A stretch of DNA of 64,000 bases from Durio zibethinus (lineage: Eukaryota > Streptophyta > Magnoliopsida > Malvales > Malvaceae): the NCBI RefSeq assembly GCF_002303985.1, contig NW_019167993.1, positions 12,214,001-12,278,000 of the forward strand. Direction: 5' to 3'. This document shows positions 11,438-23,737 of the stretch, piece after piece. Every line of letters begins with the position of its first letter. Position 1 is the stretch's first letter. The notes beneath the pieces were generated by a model that was given only the letters and a program-made list of their open reading frames with translations, made no database searches and had not been told where the DNA came from. The position numbers and the translations under genes are program-made.

Positions 11438-13130
11438 TATAAGGGAGAATCAATTGCGTCAATATAAAATTTTCGTTTTATACATTTTTTAAAACATTAA
11501 TTTTAATAAATTTAAAAGATCAAATTAAAATTTTTTTACTCATCTCTTTCATTTTTGAATTTATTAAAATCAATAATTAAAAAAATTATGAAATTAAACA
11601 AAAAAATTTTACACAAATGGATCTTACTTTTTTTTTATTATTATTATTATTAGAGGGAGGCTTTGAATAAAAAATAATAAGTTAAATGATGGAGTTCATA
11701 TACATGGGGTATACCTAAGAAAATGACAAAAGGGTACAATTAAATCTCCCCAGGCCGGCGCCGTCCCGTCCTACAATCTAGTCAAGGACAGAATTTATCT
11801 ACTTCCAATGAACTTCACCATTTTAAATTTTCAACTTAATTTTGATCACCACAAGAATGGATAATTAATACATATAATAATTTTTATTAATGTTTAAGAC
11901 GAATGAATAATATTAGTGTTATTCGTCGTAAACATCAATATATGAAATTAAATTTGAAAACATATAGGTTCAATTATATTATAATTATTATTATTTCAAG
12001 TCAACTTCTTCATTAAAAAAATTTAAAACCAACATTAATTATGCATCAATTATTTAATTTTAAGCATTGACTTAGATTGTGAATAAATACTGTTCTTTTT
12101 TTATGCATATAAATTTTTTAAAAAATTTTATTTAAATTCAAGTCTTACATTTATATAATTAACTGAATAATTAACTTTTACATTATAATTAAGTTACATA
12201 ATTAAATATCAATTAATATATTATAATTTAACTAAACAATCAAACCTACGATTTTAAAATTTTATGACTTTCTCTTTACTGTTAAGCTAAGGTCTCATTG
12301 GCATATATAGAAGCTTATTAAATGTCATATTACACAAAAAATTATATCATAATTTTAAGCATTGGCTTAAGCAATTTGTTCGTTTGATTATTTAGTAAGT
12401 TTTTATTTATGGATATAATACTTAATTATATTTGTAATTTGTGCTTATAATTAAAAAAAATAGCAAAGATAATTCCTAATGAGACATCTCAATGGTAATT
12501 AGCTATAATTCTTAATATCTCTCATTATTATTTTCACATATCATCTACACCACCTATATACATAGGGATTGTATATAGTCTTTTATATAAATAAGAATAT
12601 TAACAATGTAGCCCTTTGAATCTTTCTTCGTGGATGTAAGACACAGGACGGAACCATGTATTTTTTTTTTTCTTGGTACTCCTATATTTTTACCCTTTTT
12701 CTTATTTTCATTCTCATAAACATTTTTAAAACTTAACACGAAGAAGTTGTTCTCTTACTTCATAAATTTAAATACTCCTTATGAAGATTTGAAACTTAAT
12801 TTTATGCTGACATGTTACAAAAATATATTGCATGTCATAATTGAAGGCATAAAACAACAACTGAAGCATTTGTTTTTCCTACTCATTATTTGCATATAAA
12901 ATCTGTAATCTGGGATCAGGGGCGAAGACAATGGAACACAGAAATTTCAATTCTCTTATTCTACAATGATTGATTTCATAAATTCTTACTTTGCCTCCGT
13001 TCTCTATTATAATTATTGTTTTGACCTTCTCATTATTATTACTTTGCCTCCTTTCTCTATTAAGATCATATTTAATACATTGTTAATGTATAAATTTCAA
13101 TGACAGCAAATATAATTTTTATATATATAA
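10581..13130. other. AT-rich intergenic DNA with a TA microsatellite
   Basis: No gene recognised. A (TA)n tract lies at 11404-11441. A short GC-rich stretch (CCAGGCCGGCGCCGTCC) at 11750-11767 stands out from the background but belongs to no recognisable unit. The open frame at 12554-12739 has no family resemblance I know. Confidence 0.4.
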
Positions 13131-13367
13131 GTTTAGATTTGATGCACTATTAATGTATAAATCTTATATACTGTTAATGAATCAAATAATAACATTTCTT
13201 TAATGAACAAATATCATATTTTGAAATAAATATACCAAAATTAATATTTTTAAAAAAAATTTATTTATTAATAAGATCTCATTATCCGATTCATCTTATT
13301 AATGAAGTAACATCTTTAATTAACTAACAATGTATAAAATTTATGCACTGACGATCCATCAAATATA
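13131..13367. mobile_element. Palindromic MITE, copy 1
   Basis: The left arm (GATTTGATGCACTATTAATG, then TATAAATCTTATATACTG) and the reverse complement of the right arm (ATTTGATGGATCGTCAGTG, then CATAAATTTTATACATTG) match over about 60 bp, roughly three quarters identical by eye. The whole unit is thus an inverted repeat of about 237 bp. A second copy of the family lies at 23509-23737. Superfamily not determined; target duplication not found. Confidence 0.6.
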
Positions 13368-14010
13368 TGTGTTTTGTTCTTTTTCTTTTTTTCTTTCTTT
13401 ACATTGGCTGTTTGTCACATGCGTTGCACGTTACACATTAATTATTTTCTATTTATTAAACAATTTGTGTAATAAATTTTGCTTACAATTTTATATTCAA
13501 AATTTTCTTAACAACTCATTACTTTTAATTTCTTTACTGAACAGGTTCCATACAATTTGTGGTGTAATATAGGCCAATGTTTATGTTTAGGACAAGCATA
13601 TTTTCTTCACCGTTATTCAAAAATAATGAAAATTTTCACTATATTTTTTATTCAATAAGAATATAACATATAAAAAAATAATAAAGATTACCTTCCTATC
13701 GAAATAATAAAAAAAATCCACCAATATTGCAAACTACCAACAATTTATATCATAAAAATTAGTTTACTTATTAATAATTATATTTATTAATTTAATAATT
13801 TAGTGATATCTTATTATGAAGTTAATAAATTATTATAATATATTACAAATAGTTATTTTAAAAGACATTGAAATTATTAATTTGTGTAACTACTATATAA
13901 AAAGGTTATTTTGGTACTTTAGAAAACTAATATTTGATGTTCGGATAAAGTGATTTTGAATCATGTTTAATAAGATCATTGTAGAAACAAGATAACCCTA
14001 AAATTAAATT
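13368..14010. other. AT-rich spacer left of R2
   Basis: No coding sequence or repeat recognised. The frame at 13330-13572 runs across the MITE end and is not a credible gene. Confidence 0.4.
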
Positions 14011-14015
14011 ATTAT

Positions 14016-16513
14016 TGTATACACCATTTGTTCGAGTAAATCGTGATTTTTGTTCGGGATTTTGACTTACACAGTTGAAACCCATTTAAGCATTTTAATT
14101 GGGTTTTATAAGCTTAGTTGTATTGTGATAATTTTTTAAGCCCAATGTTAAGGCCCAAAATCCATTTGTATGGCCCTAAAACTTTTTAAACCCAAATTTA
14201 TTAAATTTTAATTATTTTAAAATAAAAAATCTAAAAATTAAATTAATTAAAAAAAAACACATAGAAACTAGGAACTTGATGCTGTACACGACATCAACCC
14301 TCTCTACTCTTGTACCAACCCCTTTTACCCCTATAGAGCCACCTCACTACCACATTTGCAACCCACCTTTATATCCAAAACTCCTTTCTCATCCTTTGTC
14401 TTTCCAATGATCTTAGAACACTTATAAAACTAAGCAAAAATCAAGCAAAAAATGAGGCTAATTTAACCAAAGAGAGAATACTGTAATTCACCTTCCCTTG
14501 CATCATGACCGAGACCATCATTGCCAAGCTCTATTCTCCCTAAACAACCCCCTGTGAACTACATGTGACAACAACCTAGCAGCAAACCTATTGCAGCCAA
14601 TCTATATTAACAACTTGCCCAAACAAAAAGACCACACTGCTAGTGTTCACTATCTTAAAGTGACATTAGAATAGCCCTGAACCACCACACAACTAGACAT
14701 TATTAAACCTCCCACTGTCGGCTCCTTATACCACCACGAGAAACTTCAAAAAAAAAAAATACCATTAACCCAAAGACACCTCAAACCCAAAAACAAACAA
14801 ACAAAAAAAAATCAACATCCCCTTTTTCAGGGAGTAAAAAAAAAATTCATTAACATCAAATTAGGACTTTTGGCTTTGGGGTTTTGAGAAGGTTTAGGCT
14901 GAGGTTTCTAAATGAGATAAAGGTTTCGAGGTGAAGGTGAACATATTGGAGGCTTGGGGTGTTTGGAAAGACGGAGGAGGGGCATTTTGAGACACAAACC
15001 CGCAACTTTCAAGGCTAGTTCTAGGAGTTTTAAGGGATTTTTTAAGGAAATAATTGGGAAACGGCAAAAAAAGGAGTTGAAGGGAAGATTTTTGTGTATT
15101 TTAGGCTTCAATCAACACTAGCGACTGGTGACTGACAAATGTTGGTGAAGGACAGTTGCCGACGCAATGGCCAACAATCAAAATTTGAAAAATGTGGTCA
15201 GCTATCTAGGTTGAAAGGGTTGAAAGGTTTTTTGAGTTCTTTTAGAAAAGAGGCAAAAATAAAGTAAAAATAAATGTGTAGCTTTTATAATGAAAAAAAA
15301 ATGCCAGGATTTATGTATGGACTCGATCCGACTTGGGGTCCTAGCACTCGACCCAGTGGCCAAACCTTTGTTGCCAGCCTTAAATCGATCCAATTGAATA
15401 GGTTGAAAATCAATTAAACCACTCTTGAACTGGCTTAAACCATTTGATTTATTTTTGAACTGTCTGTTAAACCACATGAACTGCATTTGGATAGGCTGAA
15501 AAACTTGAACCATTTAAACCACCATTGAACCATTGATTAGCTTTGACTGACTTTTTTGTGTATTTATTTGTTATTTTCCTTTTTTATATTTTTACTAAGC
15601 TATTCATGTATTTATTTATACACATTCAAATTTTAAATTTTTAAATAAATACATGTTTTAAAAAAAGTGTTAAAAATCTTTTTAAAAAGAAAAAAAAATG
15701 AAAATCCTCCAAAGATGAAATATTAAGAAATTTTGAGTAGTGATTCTTTAAAAAATATTTGCGTGAGAATTTTATTCTAAATGCGACCAAAGTACTAGAG
15801 TGTTTAGACATATATTCAATACAAAAAAGGTTTTCATTTACTTTTTTTAATTAAAAATAGAAAAATAATAATAAATGAAAAAAAATTCTTTTAAGAATAA
15901 AGTTACATATAATAATACATTAATATTATTTGCATTAATTAATTAGATGTACGAGCCTCTTAAGATGAAATTCTAAATAAATTTAAATAGTGATTCTTAA
16001 GAGGTGAGGAAAATTTTTCAATGTTTCCAACATATTTGAACATTTTAATAGTTTTTTAAAAACAAAGCTTCAATTTATTTTTCAAATAAAAATGAAAAAA
16101 ATAACTTTTTTAAATAAAAAAAATGAAAAAAAGAGAAATTTGTGAAGAAAATGAAATATAAAATTTAAAAAAGCCAAAATTATGACAAATAAAAAGAATG
16201 AAGAAAGTAATTTTAAATATTAAAATTAAAACCACTTTTTTCAAGATTAAAGGATAACAACACATAATTATTTAGTACTATTTTTTAAAATAAGTGCTAT
16301 AAGGTGTTAATTTTTCCCCACTCGTAACTATACTCCTGAAGTTAAACTATTTTCTCATACCTAAAATTTATCTTTTAATAAAGTTTTAATTAATTTTAAG
16401 ATTTTATTAAAAAGATAAGTTTTAACAGATGACCAAATACCTAGTCAAAAAAGATTGATGATGACTTTTTATTTTTTTTAAATTTGTCTAGCAGTTTTAA
16501 AACCATTATGATA
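14016..16513 (+). repeat. R2 left LTR (5' LTR)
   Basis: Starts TGTATACACC and ends TTATGATA just before the primer site. Aligns throughout with 20969-23375, for example AAGCCCAATGTTAAGGCC and the G-rich stretch near 14930-15010. The open frames at 14908-15111 and 15202-15513 are readings of LTR sequence. A minus-strand TTATAAAAGC at 15281-15290 is the antisense TATA equivalent. Confidence 0.85.
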
Positions 16514-16516
16514 ACT

Positions 16517-16532
16517 TGGTGACTCTACCGAA
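16517..16532 (+). other. R2 primer binding site, decayed
   Basis: TGGTGACTCTACCGAA, four bases after the LTR end, aligns with the Arg-type site TGGCGACTCCGCTGGG but has several changes, mostly transitions. Confidence 0.6.
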
Positions 16533-18139
16533 GATTTTTTTTTAGGGTCAAGTTAAAATTAATTATGTGTTATCCTTAATTTTGATTTAATAGTCTTAAT
16601 TGATGTTTAATATTAATGTTCTTATTTGGATTTTGTTTCTTTAAAAAATAATAGAAAAAAAATCACTTACATTTCATGTTAACTATATCATTTGTTAATA
16701 TATTATTGTCAGTAAATTGTGGGACATTTAGAATAGAGATTACGATGTTATTTTCCCTCACACATGTGATGATATATTGCATTTCATGCATAAGCTCTAT
16801 ACTGAGGCTCTATCCCTTATAGGAGGAAGTAAAGTACCTATATTCTTGTAAAGTGATAACTTCAGTAATGGCAAGTGAAATATTTTTACTCAAATTAAAC
16901 TATTTTCATTCATAGCCTATGATAGGTGAGGATTGAACTGCTTTACTAGTTCAAAATGAATGATAGTACATAATAATTTGGGAATCTTTAAACAAGCATC
17001 AATCCAAACCGAGATATAAAAAGTCATAAGGAGCCCAATTATGATATGTGAGGAAATGTCTTTCTTTCTTATAACATTGTTTTTTGGATTAATAATAAAA
17101 AAAGCCCTTTATTTATTTTTTAATTTAAATTATTAAATTTGTCCAAATTTTGTATCTTCCATTGTTTTTCAAAAAAAGAAGTTGCAATTGAAGTAAAAAG
17201 TGGTTTTTTTTTCATTCCTTGAAAAAATCAAAGGATAAACTTTTCTTTTAAAAAAAAAAGAGTAATAATCCAAAAAATGGGTAAAAATATTTTTGTCATT
17301 TGTCATTTTTGTCCAAAACAAAAAAACAATGAGATAAAAAAGAAATTTCTTTTGATTTTTGTTTTTTAAAAAAGGAAATAAAAGAAGTTTTGAAGGAAAA
17401 AAGGTTGATGTCATATTCAAAAATGATAGGAGTATTTTTTTTATTTATTAGTCATTTTTTTATCCTTTCCCAAATTTTTTTTAAAAAAAGAATAAGTTCC
17501 CATTTTTTAAAAAGGTGATTATTAAAAAATAAAAAGAAAAATAAGAAGGTTTTGAATTACTAAGATTTTTTTTGGACCATGTATCTATGAAAATTCATCT
17601 CACATCACTCATAAATGATTATGGCATTCATGCATATCATACATCAACTATGCATTTATACATTGCATTTTTTCATATAAAAAGGATTTTGTAAATAAAA
17701 AGACTTTAAGTTATTGCCAATACTTTTTGTCATAAAATAAAAAACTCTTTTTGTTACAAATAAATCACAAAAGATCTTAATTTTGAAATTATAGTAATAG
17801 AGGGTTCAAAGATAGCTTAACCACCCAAGGTTTCAAATTAACGTATCCACCATTTGTGCAATACTTGAGCTAGGGTTATGGAAGGAGAATGGACTAATAG
17901 GATGGATAAGATCAAGAAAATATAAAAGGATATAAATAAACAACTCAACATGATGATAAAATGATAAGAAAAATGAGAAAAAGAAAGGAAATAGTAAAAG
18001 AAGAAATGACCAAAGAAGAAAACCAATGGTAAAATGATGATGATAACCTTCTATATCCACTAGGTTGCACTCTACATTAGGCCCAGACTTTTTAAATAGT
18101 ACAGCCATAATCTATGTCTAGAGAATACTCATCACCTAT
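16533..18139 (+). other. R2 5' leader
   Basis: AT-rich leader. The segment 16775-16990 (GAGGCTCTATCCCTTATAGG, GGAAGTAAAGTACCTAT, TAATGGCAAGTGAAAT) is the same conserved block seen in the leaders of R1 and R3. Minus-strand frames at 17169-17420 and 17833-18108 are low-complexity and rejected. No ORF1 like that of R3 can be recognised. Confidence 0.55.
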
Positions 18140-19150
18140 CTTGTCATGCCGACAACACAGGGACTTACTATATTTGTAAGGCATGCTACTTTGACCAGAG
18201 GTATAAAGTTATCAGATCTTATCTGTGTTGATTTGGATGATCCAAGGGAACAAGAAAAAGCTCAAAACAAGTGTGTCAAAAGTCAAAGAGGACCCAAAAT
18301 CTCAATACAACATGAAGTTTATAAAAGAAAGGTTATGTTCCATCAAGGGAATGGATATTTATGATCAATGGATGCAATTGGATTATATTTGGTGCTTGAT
18401 GCGGTTATTTCATAAAAGTTTAAAGTTTCAAAATTCAAAAAATAGGATGGAAGTAAATGTCCAATGACCCATGACACTATGTATTGTCAGAAGATGGCTA
18501 TTCATGCACATGATAATAAAACTATTGATCCATATCTTTCAAGATAATCTAATAGGATCTGCTGCTAAGTGGTACATTTAACTGGATAAAAGTTGAACTC
18601 ATTTATGAAAGGAGCTAGCTAAGGCCTTTATACAATATGAACATATCATAGATTTGGTCCCAGATCATCTGTCATTGCAAAACATGAAGAACAGAGCTTT
18701 AAAGAATATGCTTCAAGGTGGAAAAATGTTGTCACCTAGGTTCAACCACCACTTACAAAGAAAGAAATCATTATCTTATTTGTTAACACTCTTCGAATAA
18801 ATTATTATGACAAGATGATTGAAAATGCCACAAAGAATTTTATGGATATAGTGACCTTCGGAGAAATAATAAAGAACGCAATTAAGAGTAGAAAGCTCAA
18901 TGGAAAAGATGAGAAGAAAGAAATGTATCTAAAAGGAACGAAAAAGACATTCAAAATATGACATATGAGAGGTAGCAAGGTAAAGGCTTTGCTCTATATT
19001 ACCCTTACCCAATCTACCACTCCTACTACCTTACCATAAATAATGCCTTATAAAATCCTTGCTCATGCCAATCAATTCTGTGATTAGTATTTCAAGCAAA
19101 CCTCCAGCTCAATTTTAATGAATGCGTTACAACATTTTTTAATTTTTAAG
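18140..19150 (+). pseudogene. gag: R2 gag remnant
   Basis: Plus-strand frames joined by eye give a Tat-type Gag: DPREQEKAQ or its shifted reading EDPKSQYNMKFIKERLCSIK, then KGMDIYDQW (18300-18370), MYCQKMAIHAHDNKTIDPY and GSAAKWYI (18478-18580), ELAKAFIQYEHIIDLVPDHL and LQNMKNRAL (18605-18700), and the capsid end around 18780-18900. These correspond in order to R3 gag positions near 39200 to 38550. There are many stops and frameshifts, and a zinc knuckle cannot be read with certainty after 19050. Gag would have formed the particle. No intact product is possible. Confidence 0.75.
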
Positions 19151-20150
19151 TAATTAATTATTTTTTCAATTAGTTTGATTTTCTTTAAGCAATTATTTGA
19201 TAATAAAATCTAGCCTAATTTGTATCCAAAGTTGTAAGGAGATAATAACGCTTTTCAAAAAACAAAAAAAGGTGAAAAAAGTCTCAAAAGAATTGGTAAT
19301 CATTATTAGAAATAATTCACCCCTAGAAAACACTTTTTCTTTAAACATTTATACCAAACTACTTGGACAGCCCTGATGCTCATCTAGAAACCTTGTGAGG
19401 AGATGACTTTCACTAAAATAATCGATCTTGAAAAAACTTTTTTGGAATTCCTTGAAGGTCAAGTGAATATATACTCTATAAAGAATCTTGATTTTGGTAC
19501 TTTAATATGTATTGGAATAATGTTGAAATTTTGAATATGCCAAAACTACCTTTTTTTCAAATGACTAGAAATACCTTAAAGTCATCCTTATTTCATGTTT
19601 AGAGGTATATTAACCAAAAGCATAATTACCTATTACTCTTGAGACAATCCAATGTGTGTTATTTCTTAATGTCATTTGGTGGATGTGATATGCATGAACC
19701 CTTTCAACATGATTTCTATTATCACATGAAACTTTTTGGCTATCATAAGATACTCTTTTTAAATTGTACCATCAACAAAGATGGACTATTGCATTAGTTG
19801 AGAAAGTATGAAGAAAAACACAAAAAAAAAGAAAGAAAAATATTAATGGTTAAACATACACTTGAGATATTCACATAATTCCAAAAAGAAAAAGCCAAAA
19901 AATGCAAAATGACCAAACAAAAGAAAAAATGGAAAAGCTAGAAAAATTTAAAAAATAAAAAATAAAAAAAGCCTCAGAATAAAAAAAAAGAAAAAAGATT
20001 CAAATTATTTTAAACCCATGTGTTTTAAGAAATTACTCTTTAGCACGAGTGACTATGTTTAAAATGGCAAATAGTCATTTTTCATCATTATTCACAAACA
20101 TTAAATCATCCACTTACTATCCATTTGAACTTAATAAATTTTTCTTTATA
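19151..20150 (+). other. R2 non-coding region downstream of gag
   Basis: No pol domain recognised. Includes purine-rich stretches at 19800-20000 (GAAAGAAAAA, AAAATGGAAAAG) and a segment near 20010-20030 resembling R1 near 3470-3490. Confidence 0.45.
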
Positions 20151-20159
20151 TAAGAATTT

Positions 20160-20835
20160 TTGAGTTGTTGAGATTTCTAAAGTTTTAATGTTTTCGATTA
20201 GAAGAGCTTTTTTCAAATAACATTTCTAAAGTTTCAGTGACTCTGATTAGAAGGGCTTTTCTAGATAAGATTTTAAAGTTGTAGGGCCTCTATTTAAAGG
20301 AATATTCATAGATTTCAAGATTTGTAAAAGCATCAGGCATAGTCTCTAAATCCTTCAGATGAGATTTATAAGTTTTCTAAACTGAATCTATTTGAGTGTC
20401 GAGATTTGTAAGATATCTAGACATAGCCTCTATATCTTTTGGGTAAGATTTGTAAGTCTTCTTAGTTGAATTTGTTTGAGTGTTGAGATTTGTAAGACCT
20501 CAAAGCATAATTTCTAAGTCTTTCAGATAAGATTCATAAGTCTTTCGAGCTAAATCTATTTTAATGTGAGGTCATAGTCTTTAAGTCTTTTGGATAAGAT
20601 TTATAAGTCTTTCAAGCTGAATCTATTTTAGTGTCACAATTTGTAATGCATTCGACCATAATCTCTAAGTTATCATGATCTATTTTAAAAATTATATAGT
20701 ATCTGATTAGAGCAATTTTCATTTCAATTTATTTTTAAAAGTTGTAGAGCCTCTTAATGAGAGGAGTTTTCATTTCAATTTATTTTCAAAAAGTTATGAA
20801 GTTTTTGGTGAGAAGAGCTTTTAAATCAACCTTTA
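20160..20835 (+). repeat. R2 3' UTR tandem repeats
   Basis: Flanking parts (20160-20300 and 20690-20835) carry diverged units with GATTAGAAGGGCTTTT and GTTGTAGGGCCTCTATTTA, the plus-strand form of the R1/R3/R4 repeat core. The centre (20335-20670) holds about four units of roughly 90 bp with TTTCAGATAAGATTCATAAG, TTTCGAGCTAAATCTATTT and GAGATTTGTAAGA. Confidence 0.65.
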
Positions 20836-20956
20836 AGTTTATCGGTATTAGTTTCCAAAAAACCAAACCAAAACTAAAAAAATATGTTTTAACCCATTGA
20901 ACTGAATAATATTATTGTCTATATCTTTGCTTTATTTTTTATTCTTAGCAATTTAC

Positions 20957-20968
20957 AAAAAGGACAGC
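20957..20968 (+). other. R2 polypurine tract
   Basis: AAAAAGGACAGC directly precedes the right LTR, whose start reads ATTAGACACTC where TGTAGACACTC is expected. R4 and R3 have the related tracts AAAAAAGGACAAC and AAAGAGGACAGC. Confidence 0.65.
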
Positions 20969-23375
20969 ATTAGACACTCATTTTTTCCAGGTAAATCTTG
21001 ATTTTTGTTCAAGAATTTAACTTTCGCATTTGAGGCCCATTTAAGCGTTTTAATTGGGTCTTATGAGCTTAGTTGTATTGTAATCATTTTTTAAGCCCAA
21101 TGTTAAAGCCTAAAACCATTTGTGAGGCCTAAAGCTTTTTGAGCCCAAAGATATTAATTTTTAATTATTTTAAAATAAAAAATCTAAAAAGTAAATTAAC
21201 TAAAAAAAAACAACAAACTAAAATTAGAAGCCCAATGCCATGCACAGCACTAACCCCCTTTCTCCTGCACCAGCCCTCTCTACCCCTACAAAACCACCTT
21301 ATCACAACATTTTTAGCTGCCATCAACCCACCTTCATACCCAAGGCTTATTTTTTTCCCCTGGTTTTTCCAATGATCCTAAAACACTTATAAAATGAAAC
21401 AAAATCAAGCAAAAAATATGCTTATTCAACCAAAGAGAGAAAATAGTAAAACTCACCCTTACCTCCACCATGGCTAAGACCACCATTGCCAAGCTCCATT
21501 CTCCCTAAACAACCCCCTCTGAACTACCTACAACAACAACCAAGCACCAAACCCATCATAGTCAATTTACACCAAGAACTCGACCAAACAAAAATACCTC
21601 ATTACCCAAAAATGACCTTAGAACAGCCTCAAATTGCCACATGACCAGACATTGCCAAACCTCTCACTGTTTACTGCCTTATACAACCACAACAAACCTA
21701 AAAAAAAAGGCCATTAATCTAAAGATGCCTCAAACTCAAAAGAAATTAAAAAAAAAATCTACACTGCTTTTCGGGGAACAACAAAAGAAATCATCAACAT
21801 CAAGCTAAGGTTTCTAAAGGAAAAGAAGGTTTTGGGGTAGAAATGAACATATTGAAAGCTCAGGGTGTTTGAAACGATGGAAGAAGGGCATTTTGATATG
21901 CGAACCTATAGGTTTCAAGGTTAGATCTAGGAGTTTTGGTTGATTTTTGGATGAAACTAATTGGGAATGGCAAATAAGAGGTTGAGAGAAAGATATTGGT
22001 GTATTTTGGGCTTTGATTGACACCAGTGACTGGTGGCTAGTTGCAAAGAAAGACAGTTGGCACGGTAGTTAACAAACGAAATCTGAAAAATGTAGTCAAC
22101 TATTTAGGTTGAGAGGTTTTTTTAGTTTTTTCTAAAGAAAAGGAAAAAATGAAGAAAAAAAAAGAAATAGCTTTTATAGTGAAAAATAAAAAAGGCTAGG
22201 ATCTACACATGTACCGAACTAACCTGACTTGGGGTCCACACGCCTGACTTGATGCCACGACCTTTGTTGCCAGCCTTGGACTGATCCAACCAAACCGACA
22301 ACAAATCGATTGAACTGCTCCTAAACTAGATTAGATTGTCTAAATTGTGCCTAAACTGTATGAACCATTACTACCCATTAACCAACTTAGACTTTTTTTT
22401 TTGGTTTTTTTGTTATTTCCTTTTTTTTATATTTTTGCTATGTTTTTTATGTGTTTATTTATGCACATTCAGAATTTAAATTTTTAAATAAATATATTTT
22501 TTAAAAAATAAAAAGTATTAAAATCTTTTGAAAACCAAAAAAAAAAAAAATCCTTCGATGATGAGATATTAAAAACTTCCTAGTAGTAATTCTTTAAAAA
22601 AATTTTAGGTGAGAATTTTTTTTAAAATAGTACCAATGTACTGGAAGATTTAAAATATATTTAATACAAAAAGAGTTTTCAATTACTTATTTTCAATTAA
22701 AAAATAAAAAATTAATAAAAAATGAAAATGAGGTTTTTTTTATAAGAATAAAGTTACATATAATAATGCATGAATAATATTTGCATTAATTAAGTAGAAG
22801 TATGAGACTCCAAGGATGAAATTTTAAGGAAATTCATGTAGTAATTCATAAGAAATCCTAGATGAAAAAAATTCTTTCAATATTATCAATGTATTAGAAT
22901 ATTTTAATAGTTTTTTAATAATAAGACTTCGATTTATTTTTCAAATAAAAATGAAAAAAATAAATTGTTTTAAATAAAAAAAAAAAAGAAGAAAAGAGAA
23001 TTTTGTGAAGAAAATAAAATATAAAAAATAAAAAGCCAAAATTGTGATAAATAAAGAGAATCAAGAAAAGTAATTTTAAATATCAAAATTAAGACCACTT
23101 TTGTCAAGATTAAAGGATAATACATAATTAATTAGTATCATTTTTTTAAATGGGCGCTATAGGGGTACTAATCTTTTCTCACCCATAACTGTATTCCCAA
23201 ACCCAAACTATTTTCGCAAGCCTAAAATTTCATTTTAATAAAGTTTTAATTGATTTTAAGATTTTATTAAAAAGATAAGTTTTAATAGGTGACTAATCGT
23301 ACCTAATAAAAAAAGATTGATAGTAACTTTTTATTTTTTAAAAATTTGTCTAGTGGTTCCAAAACCATAATGACA
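20969..23375 (+). repeat. R2 right LTR (3' LTR)
   Basis: Aligns with the left LTR over its full length and ends ATAATGACA. The first two bases are altered from TG. The frames at 21139-21375 and 21814-22023 are LTR readings and not genes. Minus-strand ACTATAAAAG at 22171-22180 is the antisense TATA equivalent. Confidence 0.85.
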
Positions 23376-23388
23376 ACTATGATGATCT

Positions 23389-23469
23389 CACTATGAGAAA
23401 ATATGTTTTTAACAACGGTTGAAATCATGCTAGAAATTTCCTTTGCTAAAAGTCTATTTTCTTATAATG
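23389..23469. mobile_element. 81-bp CACTA-type mini-element
   Basis: Begins CACTATGAGAAAATA and ends with the inverted form of CATTATAAGAAAATA, 13 of 15 positions alike. It is flanked on both sides by TCT (23386-23388 and 23470-23472), the 3-bp target duplication expected of CACTA elements. The ends resemble the plant CACTA start CACTACAAGAAAA. It has no coding capacity. Confidence 0.7.
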
Positions 23470-23508
23470 TCTTAAAATGATGTTAAATGCCACCTAATCA
23501 CTTTTAAG

Positions 23509-23737
23509 GTTTATATTTGATATACTGTCAATATATAAATTTTATACATTATTAATAAATTGGATAATATTACCTCATTAATGAGATAAACAAGATAATA
23601 CTACCTTATTAATAAGTAAGTTTTATAAAAAATATTATTTTTTATACATTCATTTTAATAATTGATATTTGCTCACTAATAAAATTATATCATGTGATTC
23701 ACTAACAATACACTGACAACACTTTAAATATAAATTC
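23509..23737. mobile_element. Palindromic MITE, copy 2
   Basis: The left arm (TTTATATTTGATATACTGTC, then ATAAATTTTATACATTATTA) is close to copy 1 at 13131. The right arm read in reverse complement (TTTATATTTAAAGTGTTGTC, then TTGTTAGTGAATC) pairs with it. Same family and similar length as copy 1; the two copies flank R2. Confidence 0.55.

Larger units (their letters stand above)
14016..23375 (+). mobile_element. R2: gag-only Tat-lineage LTR retrotransposon
   Basis: Direct repeats at 14016-16513 and 20969-23375 bracket a 4.5-kb interior with an Arg-type primer site, leader, decayed gag, tandem repeats and polypurine tract on the plus strand. Flanking pentamers are ATTAT (14011-14015) and ACTAT (23376-23380), a target duplication with one change. 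No pol domain is visible. It differs from R1 in LTR sequence but has the same gag-only plan, so at least two gag-only lineages, or two independent pol losses, are present. Confidence 0.85.
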
